DNA of 64,000 nt from Sabellastarte sp. h YS-2021 (GCA_964017235.1 OZ024929.1:21697464-21761463), one strand, 5' to 3'. Shown: positions 11,301 to 26,300, numbered from the stretch's first letter. Notes: generated by a model from the letters alone, not told the origin. Translations and numbers: made by a program.

Positions 11301-14300
11301 ACTACAACACTATAATACTGGATGGTACAAGAAGTTCCCTGATGGCAGTATTAAATATGTTGAAAGCTCATGAGTCCATGTCTGGACTCAAAGTAAACAC
11401 TGACAAAGCATAGTTGATATGGACTGGGAAAAAGATATTGCAAGAACTAATTTGACATTGGAAAATGCCTGACTTGGGGTGTGACAGAATTTAATTTATT
11501 GCATATAGCTTTTACAGAAGATTTAGACAAAATGATTGATCTTAACTATAGTAATATAGTCAATAAAGTTGGAAAAGAGCTGAAAAAATGGAAGAGACAT
11601 GACTTAGCACCCATTGGCACAATAACAGTTTTGAAAACCTTAATTTTACCAAAGTTCAGTCATATATTTATGTCTATTCCCAATCCCAAAATAATATTAA
11701 TGAAAAGCTGAATTACATGTTTTATAAATTTATTTGGGAAGATAAAGCTGATAAAATTAATAGAAAACAACTTACTAGGGGATATATACAAGGAGGATTA
11801 AAATGCTAGATCTTATTTGCTTTATCAAGGGTTTAAAAATGTCTTGGGTTCGTTGGTTAAATAAAAATACTTGTGCTCCATGGATACATTTGGTACCCTT
11901 GTTTGTTGGTTCAGTTAACAAAGTACTATTTTTGGATCCAGCTGGAGTTTTTTGATTGCTCAAAAAATGAATAACTAGTTCTGGAGAGATGTTATCTTAG
12001 CTTGGCATGATCTAATTAAAAACATATCTGAAAATAATGGTGACTACAGCACAAACCTGGGACCTCTTTGGTATAATCCATTTATCTCCGACACAGCTAC
12101 TATCATACCACAATTATATTCTAGAGGAATTATTTCACCCATCAATCTTTTAAGTGCCAATGGGGAACTTATGACCAAAGAAAGCATTGCTTTGAATTTT
12201 AACGTCCATATAGACTTTTTTTCTTGCTACAGAATGATTTCGAGTTTAAAAAATACATGTTTAACCATGCAGCTACACTAGAAATAATCCAACGGCCATA
12301 TTACCACAACCACCTTAAATTGCTCTGTAAATCTACAAAAGGAAGTAAAGATTTCTATGACTTCTTGAAAACTGAGAAAAAACTGGAGAGCTAATGTGTC
12401 TATACAAGTGGGAAACAGATTTAAACATGAGATCTGAATTCCTGGAAAAACATATACAATTTTTTTTTCAATAAAAGATAATTATCTAATCTGGTTTCAA
12501 TATAAAATCATATATAGATTAATCGGTGTAAAATATTATCTACATAAAATTAAATTATCTACCTCACCTACATGTGGCCTTTCTCATGAAAATGAAGAAA
12601 CACTTTACCATTTGTTTATTTCATATGAAGAAAGCTCTCGTCTTTGGGGCGATATCAAAGTATGGATAAAACAGGTCTTAAAGGTTGAAATAGTATTAAG
12701 TCCAAGCATGGTCATTTTTGGGAATTGGGAATTAGAGATGCCCAATTATTTAGTCAATATACTTAGCATTACAGCTAAGTATTATATTTTCTAATGTTTA
12801 CGACAGCATATAAAGTTGAATATTTCAGGTTTTCTAAGATTTGTAAACAATATGTATAATGAACAACAGTACTTGGCTAAAATAGAAATGTGTCAAGAAC
12901 TATTTATGAAAAAGTGGTCAGTGTTTACAATTTTGTTGAATGATTTTTGACATGTGATGGCTGTAACACCAATACAAATGCACAACTGACTTCAGATGAC
13001 ATGCATTGAATGCGTAACATATTTAGAAACTGTCTAATGTATAAGCATAATTCTGTCTAATGTATAAGCATCTTTATCGATCTGTTGTATAATATCTCTC
13101 TTGTGTTGAATTTAATGTAATGAACTATGAGTATAACCTCAATGGGGGTTTGTTGCCCTCGCCCCTCTGAGGGTTGATTGAAGATTGTGAAAAAAGGGCT
13201 AATAAAATATATTTGAGAGCAAAAAAAAAATCTTTCAAGAATTCTTGGATCATGAAGGTTATTCTGATCACCACCAAAATGTAATCATTAATTCCTTGCG
13301 TTATTGTTGACATTTCTTGCAAAAATTTTATCTGTCCACACTTTTTCAGTCATTTTGCAAGCAAATAAATGCCGCCAATTCGATAATATTATACTTCCTT
13401 GTCGAAGGTTCAATATTTACCTAAGGTATAACATCAGATGTTTGATGATTTTTAAATCCTGACCAAATTTTCTTGATCGATATCCCAATTCTGTACAATA
13501 TGAACCCACATGTTGATATTGGAGGCAACAGTATGCGTATTGTAAAACACTTGCCTTTCACTTCTGAGATCAGAGTTTCCGGCCTGACCTTATGTGGGAA
13601 AGCTTGTAGTTACCTGTTGTTAGGCAGTAGTTTACAGTACAGAAACTTGACGAACTGTATGTATTGGTTTCAATGTCCTTCCAACTACCTGTCACAATAA
13701 AACCGATAAGGTACTAAGCATGATGCAAAATATAAAAGGAATAACTATACCCATGTTAATATCAATGAATTATTATATGAAGGTATTGACAGATTTGTTG
13801 ACATACAAATTGTCTGTTGCACTTGAATGTAGCTATCAAAGTTATTTTTTGTACTTTTCAGCTAATATATGTTGGTATGGCAATGTATGCACCCGCTATA
13901 GCACTACAAACAGGTACTGTAAGATCAATTGTATTTTATTTTATTTCCCATTCTCATTTGACAACATCTGATAATTTTGGTTAATGAAGCTTTTAAAAAT
14001 CTCTGGTCAAACAGAGATATTGTAAGAAAATTGAACAGTACATGTAAAACAGGTAATGGTCCTTAATAGTCTTAGAGGGGCCACGGTGGCAGAGTGGGAA
14101 CACTCTCGCCTCCCACCTCTGAGGCCGGGGTTCGATTCCCTGCATGGCCTCAAGTGGGAAAGCTGGCAGTTGCTTGCTGTTGGTCGACAGTTTACAGTAC
14201 AGAATCCTAACAAACTGTATGTACTGGTTTCCTCTGCCCTTCCAACTACCCGTCGTGATAAGACCTGTACAGTATTGAAAGTGACGTAACCCCCCCCCCC

Positions 14301-17300
14301 CCCCAAAATAAATGAATTAATAGTCTTAATATTTTTGATATTTCAGGGATGTTACCATATTGTACTTTTCTGTGAGACATTGTAAATGCACATCACTGAA
14401 CTAAGCTGTATTTGAATTGTGACTTTTTATACCACTGTTTCACCATCAATAATGTTGTCCTGGGGCCGATTTCATAAAAGGACTAAGTCTTGGACGTAAA
14501 TCTAAGACTTTGGTCTTAGCTAGGTCTGGGACTTAAATGGATTTTACAAAGGGTGACTTAGCTAAGTTAAAGCTTATCAAATAACCACAGTGGTTTTCTG
14601 CATCATATGATGTTTTATATCCTTCATTTGATGCATATTATCTAAGGATAAGTGCTGTTTTGAAATAGAAAACGTTGTTACATCATATAAAGACTACTTC
14701 AGTAAGATATTCTGTATAATTATACTTTATTTACAGCCGTTTCAAATTTTGAAGCGGAGAAAAGTTTATGGTGGCCATATTTAAGTCCTCTTTACAAAAT
14801 CTATGCCCACTACCTCCCAGACTTAAAGTAAAGTCCACTGACTTTAGCAATTTCATGGACTTAGCTGCTTTGTAAAATCCGCTAAGTCTAAGACCACAGA
14901 CTTAACAAAAATTTAAGACCAAAGTCTTAAATTTAAGTCTAAATCTGGACTTAAGTCCCTTTGTCAAACTTTACTTGTAGGAAAGTTTTTAAAGTCTAAT
15001 GTTTTATCTCTATGCTGTTATATAACATCTTGTTACTGCTATGACTTACTCTCTTTAAAGATGTGGCAAAGTGTTCTTTTCTTACGAAAAGAGGTATCCA
15101 CTAACTACTGCACAAGAATGGAGAGCTTGCTTGATTTTGGATGAATGTTGTATAGGTCATACCATGATAACCTATAAAATGTCTTATACCACAGGAAATG
15201 GTATAGGTTATACCACGTTAGTACATTACTTTGGTCTGGGGGTTCTAACCCCCAACCAGGGGCCATGGTGGCAGAGTGGTAACACAATCGGCCCATGGCA
15301 AATCGGCCCCCTAAGAAAAACTCGGCTCTGGGCAAGTCAGCCCCCAGGTTAAAAAAACTAACATGTAATGCAATTAGAGTATTTTTGTAGCACTTAATCT
15401 TCCTCATATGACAGACTTTTAGATCAACAGATATTTAGTATGCACAGTACATCAGAGGAGCATGTATTAGGTTATTAATGACAAATAATGGCAGATAATT
15501 CTTTGTGATCATGTTTTGTTTGTTTCATTAGGGTGACAACTTCTATAATGATATTTGCAAAGTGCAATTAACATATCAAAGATATTTCGATGTTACACCA
15601 AGTTCTTTTAGCTTATGTTAGATTGATTATAAGTGCAATTTGATAATCACATCAAAGGTGAAAGCTACTTGAGTGATAGTCAGCAGAAGTGCAATTAACA
15701 TAGATCAACGGTTTTTTTTGATGCTGTAATTATATCATTTATCCTCTGTCCTTTACTCATTTATTTGTGTAAGTTTTATAGGAAGTGCAATTGACTTAAA
15801 CGAGATTAAGTGCTATAAGGGTTTTATTTAGATTCTTATTAGATTGTGATTTTTGTCATGTGTTTAATGTATTTTCTTTGAAAGTGCAGTAATTTCCAGG
15901 GGGCCGATTTCACTAAGGTATTTTTTCCTGGGTACCGAGTTGACTAGGGTATTTTATTTTGGGGGCTGATTTGACAGGGGCAGATTTGGCAAAGGGCTGA
16001 TTTATCTATGATTCGTTTGAAACTGCCTAGTTCTTTGGATAACGTCTAAAAATGGAAAAGCATATAACCTTATTTACCTGGAGATGTTCTAACAGCAGAT
16101 CAGTTCTTCTAAGTTATTAATCTGGGAATGCTCTAACAGCAGATCAGTTTTTCCAGTGAAATGTCAGTGCCAGTTCTGTGGAGGCACCTAAAGCAAATAA
16201 TGTGTTGACCAGATCTATTACTGTAGGGTCATAGTAAAGTCAATCTCAATTCAAGGTCAGGTTGACTGACGTTAAAGGTGAATGAAAATATTATCAGTAA
16301 AATACTTTGGGAATATATTTTATTTACATGTTAGCACATAGCTAAAAGTAGAAGTGATAAAATTTTAAGACAAGAGATTGTTACAAAATTTTTACCCCCT
16401 TTGGGTGCTATCATCACAGTGGAGATGTTCTAGCAGTAGATCAGTTCTTCTAACCTATCTAGCTGGGAATGCTCCAACAGCGGATGAGTTTTTCCAGTGA
16501 AATGTCAGCTAGTGCCTTTTGAAAGACTGGGTTTTTAATTCCAGAAGTTAATGATGACAGTACTAGAACTATGAAATATTTTTTTATAAATTACATAATT
16601 TCATTCTGTCACATTTATTTATAATTCTGTTTCAGTTACTGGCATTCCAATGTGGTCTTCTATCTTATGCATAGGGGCCGTTGCTACATTTTACACAATG
16701 TTGGTATGTTGAAAAGATTATTGTTTCAATTTTACGCTAGTCTGTTTGTCCATACAATAAAATAATTGCAATTATGCTTATACAAATCAAACAATAAATA
16801 GAAATTTGGATGTACATTGGTTTCATAGTATTTAGTTATCACTCACCTGTTTTAACAAGGTGGAAAAGGGTTTCGGTCTACCAGAGCGAGCTGCAAAGCC
16901 ATCAGACATTATGCCAGTGCTCAGAGATGAATGCATAAAACATGTGGCTTGTTCAGTGTACTTCTGTTGCTTAGCTTGTTTATCTACACAATTTATATGT
17001 CTTCTATAGATTAAAAATGCATTCAGAGGGTGCAGGCCTCCGCCAAACAGCTCATTTTTACCCCTATTTTTCTGTTCTAAATCATATCATTCGGATGGGA
17101 GTATCATGTAGTTTTGTTACTAAGCTATCTGAAAATATTAATAATGGATGTATATACATATATATATATATATATATAAATTGGCCATATCCCGCCATGA
17201 CAAAAAATCCTGCAGAATTCAGGATCTAGAAGGTGATCCAGATCTTAAAAAAGTCCAAATCATCTTTTTCTTTTACCATTGTCAATATTTCGGGATTTTT

Positions 17301-20300
17301 TTTTTTGAATTCCATTATAACTTTTTGAGGTACATACAAATGCAGACCAGCAAAATTACCAATGCTGTTCTAGGAACCAATGTTCTCTAAATACATGGTC
17401 TCTTATTATTACCAGCAACATTTTTATTATAGCACTTGAAAGTTACCCAAATTAAAAAAAAAACATTGCACTTAACAAATTTTGAAGGTAAATATAAAAT
17501 TGTGTATAAATTTCATTCAGTGTACATATTTCAATTCTTAGGGAGGAATGAAAGCTGTAGTTTGGACAAACACCATACAGTCTCTAGTTATGCTTGCTGG
17601 CATAGTGATCATTATTATATCAGTAAGTAATTAATATTGAATTTGTCATAAATAAGTGTCAACAAAGAAAGGTTATGTCAGTCTCACAAAAATTAATAAC
17701 CACAAGTGGAATGTGTGTATTAATGTTGGTAATTGATTTTTTTTCTATTTTATTTTCTTGCATGAACAGACATTCAAAAAGGCATAACTTTCGTCATGCT
17801 TTCACTTTTTTTTCAAGAGGAGTTAACATTTATTAACATATATTGTGTTTTCAAAATACACAACTTAGCTTTCAATTCTGCAATGGTAGAAACCAAAAAA
17901 AAAAATATATATATCCTGATAGGCCTTTTTTGTGTTGAATATTGTACCCAAAATGTATATTTTTACTATTTTAATTTGTTTCATATTATCATTCAATAAT
18001 AGTTGTAAATGACAGTACATACTACCACACAATTAAAGTAGTCATTGCAGTGACATAGCCACAGGTGACATGAAAGAGATGAAGCTGGAATCTCGTGGTA
18101 CAATAATTTTGCTTACTTTGTATGGATACATTTTAGAAATGAGGGGGTCACACTTTTATGTCACCTTTTCCAATAGAACGGAAAGCTATCAGAGTGTTCA
18201 AATGGAGAAATGTGAACCATGCTTTAAACCTTTCATAACTTAATATTTCTGAACAACAAGATCCAATAATTGCATGTAATTTTCATATCAGTAATGGATA
18301 TATCTGATACAAGAAAAGTGCTCCAAGTTATTAAATAATATTGCATTTTCATTTGTTCCTAATTTGCCTTAACATTATTAAGTGTTTTTCTATAACTTAT
18401 TTCATTTAATCTAATTTATCTGTTATAGTGCTTAATCTCTTTTTAGACTCTAAGGCACTGAAATGTAATAATTGTTCCAAATTTGTGCATTGGATGTGAG
18501 TGATGAGTCAGAGTTGTTGGTGGTGAGAACTTATGTTGAGCTTGATTAAACTCCTACCACACCCTCCACATTCTGACAATTCAATAGACCCCTTTCCCAC
18601 CTTGGAATTCAAGTGAATTAGTTTTCAGACCCACTTTGGTAGCATTGAAATGAATAAAAACTACTGGGGTTTAACATTATCAACATATATTTTCAGTTCT
18701 ATGGTGCTGGAAATACATATATTTATTTTATGTATATAAGCGGTGTTAGAATCAATAATGATAGTCTTAACATTAAAGTTGATAAGAGTTTATAATCTAC
18801 AGTAAAGTCAAACCATTCTCATACAGTACACTCAGCTAAGACCCCTAATTACACTAAATGCAGAAATGGCAAAAAATGGACCACAAATAAGCAAGTTGTG
18901 GTATTTCTAGCAGAATATCTGTGCTGTATGCCGACGACAGTTTCCAATCTGATAAAATTTGGAAAATTCTTTAAAGTAGCAAAGCTTTGTTATCACCTCA
19001 TATCAAACTATTTGTGTTGGTATAGACAAGGTGTTTTATACCCATTTGAGCTATAGTATCATATCACATTGTCATTAGTATACGTTTGTGTCTCTCCACT
19101 CCATAATGCTGATGCTTTTGTGATGCTATTACCGTATATTTTTCATTTGTAAATTGCTGTTTTTGCAGTTATCAATTCCCACATATACTAATCTCCAAAA
19201 GACTAGGATTATAATTTCCAGGTTTGTTAATGTGGACATTTTTCTCATGAAGTTGTTTTTTGTTCAAAATGTGGTATTTAAAACTTGTTAGTAAGGTGGA
19301 ATAATACCTTTTGAATTTCTCAGATCGATTTGAATAATTGTTGTATGAACAGGGAATAATTCAAGTTGGCAGCTTCGAAAAAATGTTGAAACTGAACCAA
19401 GCCAGTGGTAGACTCAACTTCTTTGAGTAAGTCAAATGTTATTACATTACAAAGGCTCTGTTTTCATATACATAATTTGTAAACGGCAATAAACCATTAT
19501 TTTTGTCTTCAGGACATCAGTGATCTACCTTCTGTTGGAAAATGAGCAATAGACTTTGTGTGAGTTTGCTTCAAAATTAGTGGGAAATTGTTGTTTGTTT
19601 TTAATATCTGACATGGAGGTACATGCAGTTGGTGATGTTTATTTGTTTGCAAATAACTTGAATAGTTCGCGGATTTTTATGAATTTTCCAGGCAATGTTG
19701 ACAATATTAATTTTGTTCCATATATTTTTTTTCATTTCACTCATTGGCCATTTTGGATGTATTGACCTTGGAAGAGGTGTTACACTCTCCCAGTGCTTTT
19801 CTAGTTGTTGATTATTTTCAGCAAACAATAATTCAATATTAGTTTCAAATTACATATAGGACAACAGAGCCTGGTAGGCTTACACTGAAAAAACACTATA
19901 TATATTTTTATGGTTATTTTGTCTACTTGTCTGTATGCATTAGTTTAAAAATATGCATTGGATCAATATCATATTTTATCACAAGGTGGGGTCTATCCAT
20001 TGCCTAGTCGTCCTCAAATATTATCTGGATCAGGATACAGATCACAATTGCATAATTGTTCTTGTGATATTTTGGCAATATAATAATAATAGTAGGATTT
20101 ATATAGCGCAAAATTGATACAAATCCTCTAATGCGCTTGAGTCCAAGAAGGGAGAGTCCAGGGACAGGCATGGGTATATATCCACCTGAATAACTCACAA
20201 AAACACTATTCATCAGATCGGGGTTAAATTTTAATACTAGGTGGAGTCTACCTGTGGTTGGACTTCCTATAAGTCGATCTAGGTCCAGCTTTCGTCCATG

Positions 20301-23300
20301 TTTCCAGTATTTACCCATGGGCACAGGTTTTTGCGTTCTCAGGTACTGCTGATTGTTATCTGCATTTGTCTTCCTTTAATTGTACAATACATTGTGATGT
20401 TTTAATTATAATGTCACCTCGAGTGAACTTAAGTTAACCATGAAATTCATGCTGTGGTGTTATTCTTGGTGTCTGAGCGGGTAGCAAGTTGGTCATTTAA
20501 TCACTTGGATGTCACTTATACAGTCTTGGGTTTCAATCCAGGTCATAGATACATTTGACATACACTGAGAGTCAGTCTTGATGTGTTACCTTAACTACTT
20601 AAAGGGACGCAAAAGTCAAACTGAAACATTGGTTCTAAAGTATGGCCAAGCATATAGTGGAATCATTTACTCAAGCTCCGGGTTTTGGTAATTACAATTA
20701 AATAATGGCAGGGTAATTGTAATGGTAATTACAACTAAATAAATTTAGTCATGTCATACCTTTCCTGCACAAACTACACTGGATCCCCATTCATTACCAT
20801 ATATTGTTCAAATATAGTCTCCTTATATAGTCTCCTTACTTAAAGCAATACATTTTGGCCAACCTCCATATCTGTTCTCTCTGATTGGGTAGAGTGATCC
20901 CACACAGGGTAATCGTGTATCAGTTTCCTCATCTAAACGGAATAAACGTTCAAGGTTGCGCAGCTACACAGTAGCTGCTCCCACAGAGTGGAACAAGCTT
21001 CCTCAAGCCATTGGTATCATGGGAAGTATCTGTGGATTCAGAACACAGTTGAAAACGTACTTTTTCAGATTAGCCTATCCTCCACCATAGCCTATCTCCC
21101 CTAATATTGATACTGACCTCTTTTTTGGAACTGGATTATCCCTTTTTGGACATCAGCACCTTAAAGGATGTTTACATCAATTTCAAGTGTTTCTTACTTA
21201 CTAACTTACAATGATAGTAGTTCATGATCACCTGAAATAAACACTAGTGTTTCTATTGTAACCATAATAATACCACTGATACTGTAGGACATTACTTATA
21301 TTTAGGTGCTTATAGTAAAACATTTTCGCAAAAGATTGATTGACAGCTACATAACCTTTAATTTAACCATAGACTAAAATTTTTTGTTACAGTTGTGTTC
21401 GAGTATATTAATTTTCTCAATATAAATATCTGTACCAATACTAGTACTCTTAGTCTCACCGTTTTATGGTAAATGCCATATTGATACAGTGTATATCAAA
21501 CAAAGCAGCTCTATCATTCCCCTTTATTTTTCATATTTATGAAAGAAAGGTGAAAAGTTAAGCAATGTATATTGTTATGCATGTAGAATTCAGAACCAAT
21601 ATGCAACGATTCAAGCTCTGGAAATTATAAATTCTAAGGTATTATGGTATGGTACATAGTTTTGCAAAATTGTATTTGAGCTATGTCCCCATTCCTTTGT
21701 GGTCTAGTGTTTTAGCAGTTAATTATTTGACTTGGACTGCTGTTGACATAGGTTCAAATAAAACTCATAGAAAAATGTGAGATTTATTGGAGGGCCTCTC
21801 CTGATAGGATATTTAATGCACATGGTGTCATTGGCTAATTTTTTGTATAAAATTGCAGCCACCTCAAGTGTAAGATTTGACTAAGATCTTTTGTGAATAT
21901 GGCCAGATGTGATAGTCAATGTTTGAAGAGACATAAAGCATTGTATTTTGATCTTTAACAGGCAAATATTAATTGATTATTAGGACAATGTGAGAGCAAA
22001 AACACATGTACATTTTAAGAAGTTTAAGAGAAGTTTATTTGTTGACTAAAGTGTTAAAATGCCAAAATTGTGAGAATACTGAATTGGTAAACTAGAAAAA
22101 ACTTCCTTGTGGAAACTTTTCTGCAAACCAGTGATGTCAAATAATTATTTAATGTGTATGTAGTTTTAGCTTTCGCTTTTGTTTCAGCTTTTCCATTGAC
22201 CCAACTGTACGTATGACCTTCTGGTCATTGTTCCTTGGGAGATTTACTGCAAACATGAGAGTTTATTCAGCAAGCCAATCAAGTGTGCAGGGATTTAGTT
22301 CTGTGTCCTCGCTAAAGGAAGCAAGACTGTAAGTATTTATTTGTAGCATGTTTTAGCTGTATCCAGCGGTGCCATTTTCATTAGATCTTGTTTTAAGCAG
22401 GATTTGTTCACATTTGCATCAATAAAATTCAGTGATATCCCTTTTGTGTGGCGTACAGTCAATAAATTCTTTGTCAAGATGGATGAATGTATCTGAGTTT
22501 CCCCTGTTCACAGGACCAAAGAGTCTCGGATTACTGTGCAGCCCAGCAGCATATTTGTGGTGTCAGTGTACTCTTCTGTGTTGTAATTGAACTATGCTTA
22601 GATGTAAAGTGTCCTATATATTTCCGACTTTTTTTTCAAAATATTGCATACATTATAATCAGGCTCACACTTCTCCAATAAGATTGAACTATGTACCCAA
22701 GCTTCATTTTACCAATCACCACTTTTGTCTTTTTTGAACAAGTGGTTTAGTGATTTAAGGTAAATGTTGCTTTTGACTTATTGTGTAGGTCATATCATGA
22801 TTGGCAACTGAGTTGATGTCGGTTATCAATGCATACTAGTTGGCTAAGATTTGGCATTTAAAACCAAATGGCTACCAACTTTTCCATTTCAGTTCAGCAC
22901 AGGAGTGGAACCCAGAACCAGAAGGGCGGAACCAAATGTCTTACCCAGTTATCAATTTTAAAACATAACATTGTCACGAGCTCTCATGATGGAGGGCCAA
23001 TCTAATGCGTAATTTGCAACTTCAGACACTTATAGTAGTACATGCATTTAAAATCCTGATGCTAAATTATGCATCATCCTTGTCTTGGTAATGGCCTTGC
23101 AGGGATTCCACAAAAAACTGAGACCAAATTATCCAATTACCCTCCAATTGGGGCTCAGCAAAAGCTTGTGAAGTTTATATTTTTGATCTACGCATAGTTG
23201 TGTTAGGAGCACACAGCCTGGGACATATTACCCCCATGCTTGTCTGTTTCTGTGAAGTTTACATGTAAAACATTGAGTAAAACTGTATTGTAAAAGTGAA

Positions 23301-26300
23301 ACAACTCCCATTAGACATTTGTGAGAACATATATAACTCATGAAGATGAATAATACAGTACTCCTACTTCACAATTATATTTTCTTGCCATCTTCGTTCG
23401 TGATACATTATTTAAAATAAGTCATTTTTGTCATTGGAAAGTTTTGATATTTTACACATTGAAATATTGGGTGTGTTCCACTGGGTCGTCTTGTCATTAA
23501 CAATGGATTTTTCAAGAGTTGGAAGCAAATGTTTAAAGAGTCAATTAGGGTCACTTGTAGTTTCCTAGCTTGTCGTGGTGAATTGGCAAAATATCAAACA
23601 TGTTTCATATTTCACTGACCCTCCCCGACTCTTGAATTCGACTTTGAATTCACCCACCTGGTTACTGTCTTGTAATCACTTCCCATCTTGTCATATACTG
23701 TTACTATCTTTTCTGGAAGCACTTGCAGGCTTTTTGTAGTCAGGTACCCAGACATCACTTCATGAAAGTCAGCAGATACAAACAGGCCATACTTGAAAGG
23801 AAACCATTCTGTCGAAACCATCCCCAACCTGGCTTGGTCAGTTCCAGTCAAGATGGAAGTTTTTCACTTCAGAGTTGGTAACATGTCAGCGGAACCAACC
23901 AGGAACACACCAGGACAAGCAGTAAAGAGAAACAGACAAGGCGATTACAGCAACAGACAAGGCAGGAAGTGCATAGGACAGGATGACTTCATTTTACTGA
24001 CCCATGGCTTGTTGGTTATGCAATCTCTGTCTATATAAGGCAAGTCAGTTTGTGGAATACATCATTTTGATTTTAAAATCTGATGGATTAAGTGTCCAGA
24101 TGATCTTTTCTTTGTTTACAAATTAACTAAGGATTTAGTGTCGAGATACAAGTTGGACTGACTTGGTAATAGGCTTTTGTTTTTTACAAACACTGCTTTT
24201 ATCTAATTCACAAGGTCAGTCCTAAAAAGAGAAGAAGGAATGTGAGGAAGATAGAAGTCCCCACAGACATACCTACAGAGTTTCAGTTGGGAGCTACAGC
24301 TGCTGACATATAGTGGAGGAGGGAATAGAGAGAACAGAGACAGAGGGAGGAGACAGAGAAACAACAGAGGGAGGAGAGGGAGGAAGCCAGGAGGGCAGAA
24401 ACTCCACAGTCACACACAGAGGAGGGAGTGGCAGAAAAACACTAAGAACTAAGAGAGTGAAAGTGAAATTGACACAGAGGAGGGAGGAGAAGTCAAGACA
24501 TCTCAACTGCAATCCAGGGTCAAGAAAGGAATGTGTTGAGAAGACCAAGAGGAGCTCTGTGGCAAGACCAACAAGCACTTTAAGGATAAGGCCAGGAAAG
24601 TGTGCCAGTAGGAGAGATTCGCCAGCAGCTGCAACCTGGCTGTGAAGTGTGCAAAACTAGGTTTGAGTCCCAAAGGACTCTACGGAAAATAAAAGAGAGG
24701 CAGAACTGGATTCAGGAGAAATTTAACATCTTGAAGACACACATAAGAAGGAAGGGACTCAGCAAATCTTTAACTTTCAAGTCTGTGACCTGAAGAGCCA
24801 TTGCAACCGCAGCCTTCAGCAACTACCTCGTATCTGAGGTTGAGGCTTTGGAAGAAAGAGACTTTCAAATGTTCAGAAATGAGGCCGAGAACCTTTAAGT
24901 TGGATCCTGAACAGGGCAAGTGGAAAGGAGCCATTAGCCCAAGCAACGTACACTTTTTATGAGCTTCAGTGCCACTTTCACATATGTGCCACAATCTTTT
25001 CCACAGTCACAACAACCAACAACAGTGCTGGTGAATATATCTTGCATATTATGGAAACCCAGATGCCAGCAAGCCAGGCCATCTAACCAGCTCAGTAGAG
25101 TCAAGTGGCATCCAGATTACAACAGCAGCTTAGAGGGCAGAAAACTTCTTATGTACTTGTTGACGGGCAACAACCCGGCACCTCGAGATAGCAAACTTTC
25201 ACTATCACCCTGACCAAGCATGTCAACCCCACCCCCTGTCAGTTGCATCTGTCACAGTCAAATAAAGTCCACACTATCAAGCATTTTGGGGAATCTGCAG
25301 TCAGTCATGAGCTACCGGCAGATACATACACCTCAAGCATTTTCACCAAGTGACCCACATCAACACGCCACCTCTCCTCCAACCACCATGCAGAAAGAGT
25401 CTCAGCAGCCAGTCCAGCCACAGCCCCTAGCAATCATCCAAGCCCAAGCAGCAGTGACAGTACAGATACTGTGCTTGCATACAATTGGTCTATTTCCATG
25501 AGACAAAACACAAAAAAATGAGTGAAAGAGTGCCTGAAATAATTTAAACATGAACCTAAAAGATTTGGAACCTTGAGAAAGTATAAAACTTTAAAATAAG
25601 AAATTGGAAAAAAGAGACTTTGGTCGAAGAAACAAAAAACAAAAAAATAAATAAAAATTTGGCAAAAAAATAAAACTTTGGCCACAATAAAGAATAAAAC
25701 TTTAGCCAAAAAATTAATAAAAAGTCCAAAATACTTTTAGCAATGTTTGACAAGTTTGGGAGTGACTTTGAAAACTTTGGAATTGACCTTTTGACATTTG
25801 AGTAACTTTTGAAGTTCTAAAAGATTTTGGTACTAAGAAAGTTTTTAAATTAGATATATTTTGCAAATTTGCCAGAAATAAACTTTTGGAAAAAACTTTC
25901 CTGACTTTAAAGGTGTACTATATGTGACTTTTAATGTGAGACATTTTACATAGCCTGTGTTGACGTTATTCAACAGCATTATGGGACTTGTGATTTCTTT
26001 GGAACTAGTTTGGAAACTTCTTGAAAATGTATTGGATTTTGGGGGAATTTGTTGGAAATTTGTGTAACACTAACATAAATATAAGTTCTTGGAATATTTG
26101 GGTAGCCCTCAAAAGGACTGACAGATGCCAATTTCTTCGTTTCCCCATGGTAGTTGCTTGTCACATCTCAGATCCTGTCCTGCTGCCCAGCTGATGCACC
26201 AATATGACTGAAGTAATCTTTCAGTAGGTCTTGCTTATATTTGGCTTCCTTTAGAGGATTCCTGTAGATGTCATTGGGCACATACACCATATTGCCTCTA

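Noticed and set aside
14087-14139. Functional tRNA gene at the SINE head
   Set aside because: A and B boxes are good, but the acceptor and anticodon stems do not close and the shared body follows directly; it is a SINE.
17148-17390. Frame beginning with Tyr/Ile repeats
   Set aside because: Produced by the TA microsatellite inside an R1 repeat.
20465-20545. tRNA-Leu or tRNA-Ser gene
   Set aside because: Lacks a pairing acceptor stem and CCA-proximal end; better read as a SINE or pseudogene.
24294-24578. Leu/Pro/Ser-rich minus frame resembling a membrane protein
   Set aside because: Antisense of the GA-rich (Glu/Arg) coding tract of the Penelope-like 5' region; same for 52074-52423.
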